A stretch of DNA of 64,000 nt from Siphonodentalium dalli (Eukaryota; Mollusca; Scaphopoda; Gadilida; Siphonodentaliidae). Location of the stretch: the NCBI GenBank assembly GCA_032622095.1, contig CP136064.1, forward strand, positions 148,923,819 through 148,987,818, written 5' to 3'. The notes beneath the pieces were generated by a model. The model was given only the letters and a program-made list of their open reading frames with translations, did no database searches and was not told where the DNA came from. Positions 11,821 through 21,099 of the stretch are shown here, in pieces. The translations under genes and the position numbers were made by a program. How positions within the stretch are numbered: position 1 is the first letter of the stretch; the number at the start of each line of letters is the position of its first letter.

Positions 11821-12425
11821 CAAGTCATATACATAACATTTACCCAACTATCTTCGTTAAAAATCGTTTAAACTGCGTTCGGAAAATCTGCTGTACAGTA
11901 TCCAATAAAATGCTTTACTGGATTTTGAACAGTATAATTGGACAGGGGTGCAGGTTGGTCAAATTATGTTCGCTCCCTGAATTTGGTTAGGTCACATCGA
12001 TGACAAGCCATTTCATAACCTATACCCGACAAACTTCATTATAATTGAGTCAAACTTCGTTCTGGGAATTTGCTGAAATGCCCCATATAAAGTGTTGAAC
12101 GGGATTTTGAACTGTTGAAATGGGGTGGAGGTCAGTCAAATGGTGTTCCCTCCCTGTATTTGGCTCTGTTGTCTCCCGTCGATTACAAGTCATCTTCATG
12201 TCGTACACACGACTACACATCTTCGTTAAACATTAGTTAAACCGAGTTTGGGAGAATCTGCTGAGCTTCTCCAGATAAAGTGCTGAACGGGATTTTGAAC
12301 TTATGAACTGGGATGGAAGTCGGTCAAATATTGTTCCCTTTCTGTATTTGGTTATGCCCCATCGATTACATCATGACAAGTCATTTGAACAACCTAAACT
12401 CTATACTAACTTCGTTATAATTGAG
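11821..12425 (-). repeat. Inverted continuation of the ~180-bp array
   Basis: The same unit as 10440-11820 but reverse-complemented: 'ctatcttcgttaaa', 'gcgttcggaaaatctgctg', 'gctgaacgggattttgaac' and 'caagtcatttg' recur about every 190 bp. The switch of orientation is near 11820-11840. A family A MITE sits in the last unit; the sequence resumes at 12903. Confidence 0.75.
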
Positions 12426-12429
12426 TTAA

Positions 12430-12898
12430 AGGTACTCAATCCGATGAAAATCCTCTCAATTACTATTTCAATGGCTTCGGGGGTCAAAAATATTTGATTC
12501 GAGTCGAGGAAGTCACCCATCAAAGCTCAGATTTGTTAGATATCGATTTTAGAAATCTATTATTTTTCATTATCGGGAATACTATCTGGCCCAGAACTCA
12601 GTCAAAATTGCGTTAAAATTACCACTTGATTTTAGAGTTATCCATCCTTGTCTGTTTGAATAGATTTGGAGTACACATCCAGAGCAGATTACGGCAGTTA
12701 TTAGTACTCATCTCGAGAACATAACAAATTTCAAAAATCAATATCTAATAACTCTGAGCTTTGTTTGATGGGTTCCTCGACTCGAATCAAATATTGTTTA
12801 CCCCCAAAGCCAAAGAAATAGTAATATAGGACCCTCTGATCGGATTGTTGTTGTTGGAATCTGTTGAGATGGGGACCCTCTTTACGGATTGAGTACCT
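12430..12898 (+). mobile_element. TTAA-flanked foldback MITE, family A, copy 3
   Basis: Full-length copy between TTAA at 12426-12429 and 12899-12902. With it removed, the flanks read 'ataattgagTTAAactgcgttc', which matches the surrounding inverted array units, so the insertion is younger than the array. Confidence 0.88.
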
Positions 12899-13110
12899 TT
12901 AAACTGCGTTCGCGAGAATGTGATGAACTGCCGCCACTGTACTGCTGAACGGGCATGGCGGGTGGTCAAAATGTGTCCCCTTTCTGTAGTGGGACATAAC
13001 ACATAATTGTATACGTGCCATTTGCACAACCCACGACCGACAATTTAGATTGAAATCGGGAAATCTGCTGATCAGCATTTTAGGTGGTATCCTGCTGACA
13101 GCAGCTGATT
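12899..13110 (-). repeat. Outer right end of the mirrored ~180-bp array
   Basis: The reverse complement of 5595-5760: 'cccgatttcaat', 'ggtcgtgggttgtgcaaatggcacgta', 'aaggggacacattttgacc', 'ccgccatgcc.gttcagcag'. It marks the far end of the mirrored structure that begins at 5590. Confidence 0.7.
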
Positions 13111-13875
13111 CAGCGTTTTAGGTACACCCCGAAATGGCCATATATCGATCGTAATGGCACATTGAGATGTTCCTTTCGCTGTTGAGTGGGCCTCCGCGTA
13201 AATCACTCTCCCAAGGAAAATCCCCACGATGTTCAATGTTTTGCTTAAACGATAAATAAAGAAAACTATTTATTGCAGAATCAAATGAAGGACGATTGGA
13301 TTAGAACGGCTGGATAAATTCTCGTCACACCCATGCAGCTATACCCAGGGATGTGGCTAGAGGGGGGGTGTGGGGGGTGTCTCACCCCCCCCCCCCCCCC
13401 AGCAGAGAGCTATATTTTCAATAGTTGGAAATTTCATACCTGCCACAACGAAATTTCACACCAACAATAGGTTGAAAATGTTTTTGTAGTTTGATTATAA
13501 AACAATTTATTGGGGGAATTTATTGTTTATCGACCAATATTTGCATATGTTCCTATTTTTGGTCAAAATTTTTGACAGAAATGGTCATCAGTTGGAAATT
13601 TTCCAACCTTAGGGGGGTGACAGGTTGGAAATTTCCAACACTTGGAAAGCTTGTGTCCTGGTCTCTCCCCCGTGGCCAGTCAAAAACTTCTAGTTAATTT
13701 AAGAAAACAATATTGTCATACAATTGGTCAACATTGTCATTGGAATTGTTATCAGTTGGAAAATTTCCAACCTAAGTGGGGGTGTAGGGTTTGAAATTTC
13801 GGACAGTAGGAAGGCTTGAGGCTAGTCTAGATGTTAGGATTTTGCGATTTTCTTGTTCAGATTTCAAAATTTTCG

Positions 13876-13908
13876 CACACCGGGCCGAACCATGGTCGGC
13901 CCGGTGTG
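13876..13908. repeat. GC-rich hairpin inside the hAT element
   Basis: CACACCGGGCCG pairs with CGGCCCGGTGTG around a short CCATGG-containing loop. A second copy with a slightly larger loop lies at 14135-14169. This could be a transposase-binding or transcript-folding element, but function is unknown. Confidence 0.7.
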
Positions 13909-14134
13909 TCATTGCCCCATTCACATGGCCAATACAAAACTGCTAATTAGTTTAGCAAAACAATATTTTACTACATTTGGTCTAATTTGTAGACATAAAT
14001 GGTCATCAGTTGAAGAATTTTCCAACCTGAGGGGGAGTATGAGGTTTGAAATTTCCAACACTAGGAAAGCTTCAGTTGAGGCCAGTCTTGATGCTAGGAT
14101 TTGCGATTTTCTTGTATAGTTTTCAAAATTTTCT

Positions 14135-14169
14135 CACACCGGGCCGAACAACCATGGTCGGCCCGGTGT
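14135..14169. repeat. Second GC-rich hairpin inside the hAT element
   Basis: Same stem as 13876-13908 (ACACCGGGCCG / CGGCCCGGTGT) with 'aacaaccatggt' in the loop. It is preceded in both cases by 'gattttcttgt..agttttcaaaattttc', showing that a larger internal unit was duplicated. Confidence 0.7.
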
Positions 14170-14618
14170 TACTGGTCTGTTGTCGGTAGCTGTATGCATT
14201 TGTCTGGAATTAGATCACTAGTTGTTTTTTTTGGGGGGGGCAATTTTCAGGTTAAAATATCTTAATGTTCTCATACTAGGAAAATAGAAGCATGGCTTAT
14301 GAATATATAGGAAATTAGGCCTGAGCATGAGGTACAAGGGGGGGGGTGCAAATGGAAATATGCAAAAAGTTGTGTTGGTTACGATTCCGACTCAGGGGGG
14401 GGGGTGCAATGGAATTATGCAAAAAGTTGTGTTGGTGTGATTGCGACTCAAGGGGGGGGGGTGCAGTTGGAAATTCCCAAGGTGGACACCCCCCAGCGGA
14501 GACACTCTAGCCACATCCCTGGCTATACCTTTATTTGAATGTCCGTATACAAGGCTACGGTATTAATATCATGTAGGTTTCCGACAGAAATCGTTCGCCG
14601 ATAACCTATAATACTCAC

Positions 14619-14849
14619 GTGTTGAGGTATTGCCTGTTGTCAGATCCACATATGTAGTCCACACTGACGCTACATTTCTCGGTAGACAGGTGGCGACAAA
14701 AGTAAACATCAATAGCATCCTGTCCAGTATGGGAGATGTGTCCACCAGTACCGCTGTTAGTTCCATCTGGATGTGTAATGCATGCGCCAGAATGGGCGAC
14801 GTGCAAGTTGTGGTTTCCTGTCGTGCAAACATCATTTGCTAACTCGCAC
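14619..14849 (-). CDS. Kazal-type protease inhibitor gene, exon 3 (231 bp)
   Basis: This exon encodes the second half of the first Kazal domain and the first half of a second. It starts after a 'gtatacag' acceptor at 14850 and ends at a consensus donor (AC/GTGAGT, GT at 14618-14617). It begins with 1 nt completing an Arg codon from exon 2 and ends with 2 nt of the next codon, so both borders are phase 2. The joined domain shows Cys spacing C-x7-C-x8-C-x10-C-x6-C-x14-C and the signature Y-x-N-x-C followed by E-L. The second domain starts C-x7-C-x7-C-G-S-D and stops at Y-L-N, the usual place for this intron. Kazal domains inhibit serine proteases through an exposed loop between the second and third Cys; follistatin- or agrin-like modules are an alternative. 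The exon that completes domain 2 was not found. Confidence 0.8.
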
Positions 14850-15059
14850 CTGTATACAGTTTTGTGGACGTAAATTTTTGAAACAACACATACAAAGATA
14901 CAAATAAAGTGCATATGTTTTTATTTTCGAGAAATGTTGTTAATAATTAACAAGAGCATCGCTAGGGCATGGCAAAATACGCCCTTTAGCTATTTCGAAT
15001 TGTACTACCGCAAAATAAAATAATACTTTGGGCTTACATTTGAAGAATATCTGGTATAC

Positions 15060-16870
15060 CCCTAATTTCAATGCCAAAATGCAGTCAAATTCTAAGTCGA
15101 AAAAGGGCTGTAACTCACACTAAAATAACTGGACAGAACCCACATTCGAACTAGGCCTGTACCGTTAGCTGGGAAATACACATACCAACTTTGGTTCAGA
15201 TAAAAAAATCCAAACTGGAGTTATCGGTCGGAAACCAAAAATGTTAAAGGTACTCAATCCGTAAAGAGGGTCCCCATCTCAACAGATTCCAACAACAACA
15301 ATCCGATCAGAGGGTCCTATATTACTATTTCTTTGGCTTTGGGGGTAAAAAATATTTGATTCGAGTCGAGGAACCCATCAAACAAAGCTCAGAGTTATTA
15401 GATATTGATTTTTGAAAATTGTTAATTGCTCGAGATGAGTACTAATAACTGCCGTCAATTTGGTAACCTGCTCGAGATTTTACGCCAAAACTCTATTCAA
15501 ACAGACAAGGATGGATAACTCTATAATCAAGTGGTAATAATAACGAAATTTTGACTGTCTTCTGGGCCAGAAAGAATTCCCGAAAATGAAAAATAATAGA
15601 TTTCTAAAATCGATATCTAACAAATCTGAGCTTTGATGGGTGACTTCCTCGACTCGAATCAAATATTTTTGACCCCCGAAGCCATTGAAATAGTAATTGA
15701 GAGGAGTTTTATCGGATTGAGTACCTTTAACAGATGGTCAAATTCTAAATCGAATAAAAGGTCGGTAGACCTCATGTCCGCCTCTTAGCGTCGGCTTGAT
15801 ACGACCGTTGTTTGCGCATAAAAACCTGTCTTTAGTGCTAGTAAACCTACATACCAAATTTAATTTCATTCAGTACACATTTACTAAAGTTATCATCCGG
15901 AAACCTCAAATTGGCAAAAATTCTAAGTCAAAAAGGGACATAACTTTGGTGAAAATTGGCGGGCGGAACCCGAATTCGAACTTGACCTGTGTTTTGCTGG
16001 GAGAAAGACACATACCAAATTTGGTTTAAATCTGATTAACTCTACTAAAGTTATCATCCGGACACCAACTTTTGGAGTTTTATATGTCGGGTCGGCGGAC
16101 AAAAAAGGGCCATAACTCTCGCAAAAATTATCTGATTAAACCGAAATTCGAACTTGAGCTGTATTTTGATATAAGTAATCCATAAAAAAACGGGTTTTGC
16201 ATATAAACAATCCAAAATCAAGTTATCATCCGGAAACCAAAAAACAGAAGAAAAACTGAATTTTCTATGTCGAAAAAGGAGCATATAATTCTGCCAAAAA
16301 TGGTCGGGCAGAACCCAAGTTCGAACTTGACCTGTTTTTTGCTGGGAGAAAGTGATATACCAAATTTGGTTTGAATCCGATTAACTCTACTAAAGTTATC
16401 ATCCGGAAACCAACTTTCAGGGGTTTTCCAAGTCAAAAAAGGTGAAAATTGGCGGACGGAACCAGAATTCTAACTTGACCTGTCTTTTCTGCTAGTAAAC
16501 CCACATACCAAATTTAATTTAATTTGGTTTACTCTAACTAAAGTTATCATCCGGAAACCTCGGACGCACGCACGGACGGATGCACGCACGGGCGGACGTG
16601 CTGATTATAATAGTCCTCCGAACCCGTTGGGTCGGCGGACAAAAAGGGCCGTAACTCATGTAAAAATAATTGGACGGAACCCATATTCGAACTTGGCCTG
16701 TAGTTTTAGCTGGGAAATACACATACCAACATTGGTTCAGATCAAATGATCCAAACTGGAGTTATCGATCGGAAACCAAAAATGTTAACGGACGGACGGG
16801 CGGACGGACGGCTAGACGGACGGACAGACTGCTTACATAATACGACTTTTTTTCAAAAAGGTCGTATAAA
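15060..16870 (+). repeat. Tandem array of ~160-180-bp repeats in Kazal intron 2
   Basis: About six diverged units carry 'gggc.ataactc', 'gg.cggaaccc..attcgaacttg.cctgt', 'gctgggaaa.acacataccaa.tttggtt' and 'aaagttatcatccggaaacca'. The array ends in a CGGACGG tract (16789-16835) and 'acgactttttttcaaaaaggtcgtat', a small hairpin. A family A MITE interrupts the first unit at TTAA. Such arrays are widespread invertebrate repeats; no protein is encoded. Confidence 0.7.
15248..15726 (-). mobile_element. TTAA-flanked foldback MITE, family A, copy 4
   Basis: Full-length copy between TTAA at 15244-15247 and 15727-15730. The paralogous repeat unit at 16774-16790 reads 'ggaaaccaaaaatgTTAAc' without the insert, directly displaying the empty site. 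The small frame 15480-15662 belongs to the element. Confidence 0.9.
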
Positions 16871-17041
16871 AACAAGGCTGTTGTCCACAATTATCATAAA
16901 TTACATATATTTAAAATAATGTAGCAATTTCTGTGTAATTCATTGCAACACGTCCAAATCAATATAACGCACCCAATCGTTTTTCAACAACCAACGCGAC
17001 CACCAAAGATTTCCAAAGACCGCTAACATGATAATTGTCAC

Positions 17042-17150
17042 CTGTTCTGATAGGTCTTGCCATCAGTTCCACATTCTATGAAGTCGGGAAATTTTGTGCA
17101 ATCCTGGGATGAAAGTAGCTGACAGTAAGAGTTGTCCGCAGCTCTGGCGT
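17042..17150 (-). CDS. Kazal-type protease inhibitor gene, exon 2 (109 bp)
   Basis: This exon encodes the amino-terminal half of the first Kazal domain. It follows acceptor 'ttgattccattacag' (AG at 17152-17151) and ends at donor CAG/GTGACA (GT at 17041-17040). It starts with 2 nt (AC) completing a codon begun by exon 1 (phase 1) and ends with 2 nt (AG) completed by exon 3 (phase 2). In between are 35 codons with three Kazal cysteines and the diagnostic C-G-T-D-G-K-T-Y-x-N stretch. Residues just before the first Cys (A-R-A-A-D) fit signal peptidase cleavage after A-x-A. The frame is correct only when spliced to exons 1 and 3, which is the strongest evidence that the gene is real. Confidence 0.82.
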
Positions 17151-17579
17151 CTGTAATGGAATCAATACAGATATATATGGTAGTTTTCTATTGCGGGTGC
17201 AGACTTGGCTACATGGACAATTTTTTTGACACACACGCTGGGTTGGCGTCTTGAACAAATTTGCAGACACGGGTCGGAAAATATTACCTCTGCTACCTGA
17301 AGACCCACTCCACCATCTGTGCAATGTATTTTATATACCAACTTTTGGATCCACCCTTAAAAATGATAGAATAAATCGGATTAAAAAAAAAAATATCAGT
17401 CTGGTTCGTTCAAACATCATCAAGTTATATTATTCCATTAGCTTACTTAATCTTTGATAAATATGTTGATTGGACAAAATTTGCATCACACATTTTTTTT
17501 CTGAGCTCGAACCACCCACCCAACCCGTCCCTGTGTCTGTGGCCTTTTTCCGCAGAACTCCCACGCCACCTGAAACACT

Positions 17580-17995
17580 AGGAAATTTTGGCAAAACGTG
17601 CGACTGACCCTTTTGCATAAATCCAGCCAAAATGGCAAGAGATTTTCAACAAAGACTTTCTCCCGATATATTTGGCAAAACAATCTTGAGTTTCTCCTAT
17701 CATCTTCATTGTATATTGAACTGTGCAATTATTGAGAAACAAACAAAAATGGATTTTAAGACATTTGAGAGGTCGAAAATATTATAATATTTGTGTCCGT
17801 TTTAATATGTACCAAGAACTGCTAGAATAATTTATAATTTCACACAAAATTCCAATCACCAAATAGCTCATTGTCTTGGCTCTAAGGGAGGAGGCTTCAT
17901 CAGTATCATAATGTTCAGTTAGGTTTTCAATTATTTAATATAGCACCATACCCCCATATATTATATAATGAAGAATAAAGCAAGAATAAAGCAAG
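17580..17995 (+). repeat. Dispersed repeat, uninterrupted copy (Kazal intron 1)
   Basis: Aligns with 1011-1173 plus 2213-2420: 'cttttgcataaatccagccaaaa', 'atggattttaa.acatttgagagg', 'gctagaataattta.aatttca.acaaaa' and 'atatattat..aatgaagaataaagca'. In this copy the two halves are contiguous, giving the pre-insertion arrangement of the first copy. It ends in a short 'gaataaagcaa' duplication. Confidence 0.5.
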
Positions 17996-18549
17996 AATCA
18001 CACCGTTTCGAAATATAGTTCTTCGGTTTTAGTGGGACTTTTCAAACTTAAGGTTCGAAATTTACACACATTTTGTTCGATATTTTGTGTGCTTAACAGG
18101 GGCAGCATGTTGCTCCTCTGTTCGGTAAGTATATATCTTAATATCGCGGAAGTCCACCAAAGTGGGTAAAATGTCCCCAGTAGCAGCGGTCTTATATACC
18201 GAGTCACCAAGGGAGGTAAACCCTGCATGGAGTTTGATAAATCGACTCATTCCGCGCTCCGCGTGTATAATGTTTCGCTGTTTCTTGGTATACGGTGGGC
18301 GCGTGGGCGTTTTATTTATAGAATGGGAATTTTTGGACGGATTAAAAGTCTTAACTGCGACCCCGAGGCCAGTAAAAGATGTAGTTGGGAATTATAATTT
18401 CAATTGTGTATATTCGGATGCCAAGAAGTGCAAGGCGATTAATTCTATGAATTGGTCATTCATGAAACCAATATATTTTATATTCTATAATTACAATCAT
18501 GGGTATATGATCTTGAGCGCGTTACCATTTCTGACTATATATGGTTTTC

Positions 18550-18938
18550 TTGTATTAGTTTGGGTTTGACTGTTAGATTTCCATGGACTGCTGTTAGTTT
18601 TGTATTGTCGTTTATTGATATAAATGGAAATTGACGTATATTAAATGTACGATAGCTGTATTAGAATATATAATTGCTGTATTAGAATTTGTTTTATATT
18701 TGGTTGGAATATGAGTAATATTGAATTGAAATAGAACATTAATTGTGCATCTATATATCAATATTGATTAGAAAACGATATACTAGTATTAGAATGAAAT
18801 TCTCTCATATTGAATATAAGAAAGACTACCATAGTTTGAAAATGAACACCAGTGGTTGGGAAATAATATATTGATTTTAGAAAAGATTGTTATTAGCATG
18901 GAATGTACCTATATTGAAGGTTTGATGCATGCAAGTAG
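18550..18938 (+). repeat. Left inverted arm around Kazal exon 1, with 20-21-bp periodic array
   Basis: Pairs inversely with 20157-20423 plus 20852-20965. Paired blocks include 'tttgactgttag', 'ggactgctgttag', 'attaaatgtacgata', 'gctgtattagaatatataatt' and 'tgatgcatgcaa'. Within the arm, YATTRRWW-like blocks (TATTAGAA, TATTGAAT, TATTGATT) recur about every 20 bp with unrelated spacers. The same organisation, reversed, occurs at 55705-56165. No coding role. Confidence 0.7.
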
Positions 18939-18942
18939 TTAA

Positions 18943-19422
18943 ATGTACTAAATCCGATAAAACTCCTCTCAATTACTATTTCAATGGCTTCGGGGGTCAA
19001 AAATATTTGATTCGAGTCGAGGAAGTCACCCATCAAAGCTCAGATTTGTTAGATATCGATTTTAGAAATCTATTATTTTTCATTATCGGGAATACTTTCT
19101 GGCACAGAACTCAGTCAAAATTGCGTTATTATTACCACTTGATTTTAGAGTTATCCATCCTTGTCTGTTTGAATATATTTTGGTGTACACATCCCGAGCA
19201 GATTACGGCAGTTGAAGGCAATTATTAGTACTCATCTCGAGTGAATAACAAATTTCAAAAATCAATATCTAATAACTCTGAGCTTTGTTTGGTGGGTTCC
19301 TCGACTCGAATCAAATATTTTTTACCCCCAAAGCCAAAGAAATAGTAATATAGGACCCTCTGATCGGATTGTTGTTGTTGGAATCTGTTGAGATGGGGAC
19401 CCTCTGTTCGGATTGAGTACCT
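18943..19422 (+). mobile_element. TTAA-flanked foldback MITE, family A, copy 5
   Basis: Between TTAA at 18939-18942 and 19423-19426. The left end is altered (ATGTACTAAATCCG). It carries a small extra block ('ttgaaggcaa' near 19214) shared with the copies at 30094 and 59417, defining a subfamily. Confidence 0.85.
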
Positions 19423-19646
19423 TTAATCACCGACGACTGGGCATCACGATATTTTGAACATGAAGTTTCGGGATCATATAACTTGGTATGCTGTTCAATC
19501 AATGCGGCTATTTGTTTGTTTTTGTTTTTTTTGCGTTTCCGTTGAAATACATCATACAGAGATTTTTGTAAAATTGTTCTACATTCTGGGTATTGAAACT
19601 AACACTTGAATTGCAACTCGGTAATACAGCCATCTGATATACTTAC

Positions 19647-19683
19647 ATGCTACGAAAAGAACAAGGGTTAAAACTGGAAGCAT
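19647..19683 (-). CDS. Kazal-type protease inhibitor gene, exon 1 (signal peptide)
   Basis: The ATG at 19683-19681 opens twelve codons of a typical hydrophobic signal peptide (M-L-P-V-L-T-L-V-L-F-V-A) and one extra T before a near-perfect donor (GTAAGTAT, GT at 19646-19645). The T plus AC at the start of exon 2 gives Tyr, and the product continues A-R-A-A-D, a plausible A-x-A cleavage site. Phase, length and hydrophobicity all agree. An in-frame upstream ATG at 19767 would add 28 residues, but it lies at or upstream of the start expected from the TATA-like box and would bury the hydrophobic core, so I prefer 19683. Intron 1 is 2,496 bp. The exon is duplicated at 30798-30834. Confidence 0.75.
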
Positions 19684-19787
19684 CCTGTTTAGCGCGCATA
19701 TATCGAACGTTCGAATGACCAAAACAAAACGTATTAAAACCTTATCTTGGGCGAGGGAAATTGGCATGTGTTCATCTTATCTTGAGC

Positions 19788-19795
19788 TATTTATG
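19788..19795 (-). promoter_or_regulatory. Putative TATA box of the Kazal gene
   Basis: Minus-strand ATAAATAG lies about 105 bp upstream of the preferred start codon, predicting transcription start near 19762 and a leader of roughly 80 nt. The duplicate copy has ATAACTAG here (T at 19790 corresponds to G at 30941). Assignment is by motif and position only. Confidence 0.4.
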
Positions 19796-20156
19796 GTCAA
19801 ACTGTATGACCTCTGATATATAGGATCTTCCATGGGAAACGGTGGTTGACATTATGTTCCACTGACAAGAGCTAAACAACAGTGGGCCCAGATGTTTTGG
19901 TGGTTAGATATCAAGTTTCAGGCAGTTTTATCAGGTTTTGAATTTGGTCGGGTGACAAAATAATAAAGAACGTTATATAACATATTTTATTGTAAATCCC
20001 AAGAAAAGTTAAATACAGAATTTGGACATAATTGTCAGATAGACAGTACTGTAGGAAGCTGGGATGGGATCATAAGTTATTTCAACTTAGAAAATGCTCT
20101 TCTCCATGGGCAGCCGTTTGGTCGGAAAATTCGTCAAATAATAATTAATAGTGGAT

Positions 20157-20965
20157 TGTTTAAGTAATTGCATGCATCAGGCATTCAATATAGGTATATT
20201 CCATATTAATAGCAATCTTTTCTAAATCAATATATTATATCCCAACCAATGGTGTTCATTTCTATATCTCTATACCAATAGTCTTTCTGATATTCAATAT
20301 GAATATATAAATCGTTTTCTAATCACTGTTGATAGATGCACAATTAATGTTCATTTTCATTTCAATTGTACCCATATTCCAACGAATATATAAAACAAAT
20401 TCTAATACAACAATTATATATTCTAAAGGTGCCTTTACACGATTACGCTTGCTTAATTCAGCAAGCTCAAGATGCGAGCTGCATCGTGTAATACCATGCC
20501 ATTTCATACAGCTCAGCACTTTTTATTACCCATTTAGCAAGCTGTAGGGAAAGGAACCCGGTCGTTTTTTCATTCAGCATGGATCCCCCATTAATGTCAA
20601 GTAGCAGTTAACTAACAGAATTCCTCCTGATATCTGATAAAAGACACATGTGTAGTTCACAATATTGGAGTCTATTTAGTAAATATAACCACAGACCAGT
20701 TAATTATGATGGACAGTCTGTGAAAGATGTCCTGATAAAACAGTGCTTTTAAAAGCTTGCTGGATGGTGTACTGTGAACATCCAGCATAACCCCATGTGG
20801 TTACCATTTGGAGCTGAATTAAGCAAGCTTAATCGTGTAATGGCACCTTAATACAGCTAAATATCGTACATTTAAAATGCGCCAGTTTACTTTTAATAGC
20901 AATACGAACTAACAGCAGTCCATTAAATTCTAACAGTCAAATCCGGAACTAATATGAGTCGATTT
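20157..20965 (-). repeat. Right inverted arm around Kazal exon 1
   Basis: The inverse of 18550-18938, interrupted by the TAA-flanked element at 20427-20848. It contains the reverse-complement form of the 20-bp periodic motif (TTCAATAT, CTAATA, CCAATAG). Together the arms enclose about 730 bp that include the Kazal promoter and first exon. Confidence 0.7.
20427..20848. mobile_element. PIF/Harbinger-type MITE (422 bp)
   Basis: The ends AGGTGCCTTTACACGATTA and the inverse TAATCGTGTAATGGCACCT extend through 'gcttgcttaattcagc'. TAA flanks both sides (20424-20426 and 20849-20851). The opposite arm keeps the empty site 'gctgtaTTAgaatatataatt' near 18656-18676, proving a 3-bp target duplication, as expected for PIF/Harbinger. 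There is no transposase frame. A duplicate is at 31578-31999. Confidence 0.85.
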
Positions 20966-21099
20966 ATAACCATAGATGAATATGACTATTTTTAGTCTAT
21001 GTTATAACAAATAGACAACATAATAAAACAGACACAAGAGGGCGCCTCATCATGACCGAGGAACCACAAATTATATATATAGATTCAGAAATATATAAA

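Larger units (their letters stand above)
13346..14521. mobile_element. hAT-type non-autonomous element (1,176 bp)
   Basis: The ends are CAGGGATGTGGCTAGAG and its inverse CTCTAGCCACATCCCTG, flanked by the 8-bp direct duplication GCTATACC at 13338-13345 and 14522-14529. A CAGGG-type terminus with an 8-bp duplication is characteristic of the hAT superfamily. The interior has repeated 'cagttggaaatttccaacct.aggggg' blocks, long C or G runs and two strong GC-rich hairpins. There is no transposase frame. It lies downstream of Kazal exon 3, presumably in the next intron. Confidence 0.82.
18291..21099. repeat. Duplicated 2,809-bp segment X, copy 1 (carries Kazal promoter and exon 1)
   Basis: Matches 29442-32250 at an offset of 11,151 with about seven single-base differences seen by eye. 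It starts at 'tacggtgggcgcgtgg' and ends at 'agaaatatataaa'. It holds inverted arms, a TTAA MITE, a TAA-flanked MITE and, between the arms, the promoter and first exon of the Kazal gene. The left end lies within Kazal intron 1; the right end abuts the inverted terminus of block 21100-29441. Confidence 0.92.

Noticed and set aside
10440-12425. Regularly spaced repeats considered as a CRISPR array
   Set aside because: Units are ~180 bp, diverged throughout and flip orientation; there are no short identical repeats, unique spacers or cas genes, and the genome is animal.
18550-21099. Reading the direct X copies as long terminal repeats of an LTR retrotransposon
   Set aside because: No TG...CA ends, primer-binding site, polypurine tract or gag/pol between them; X contains DNA-type MITEs and a host exon.
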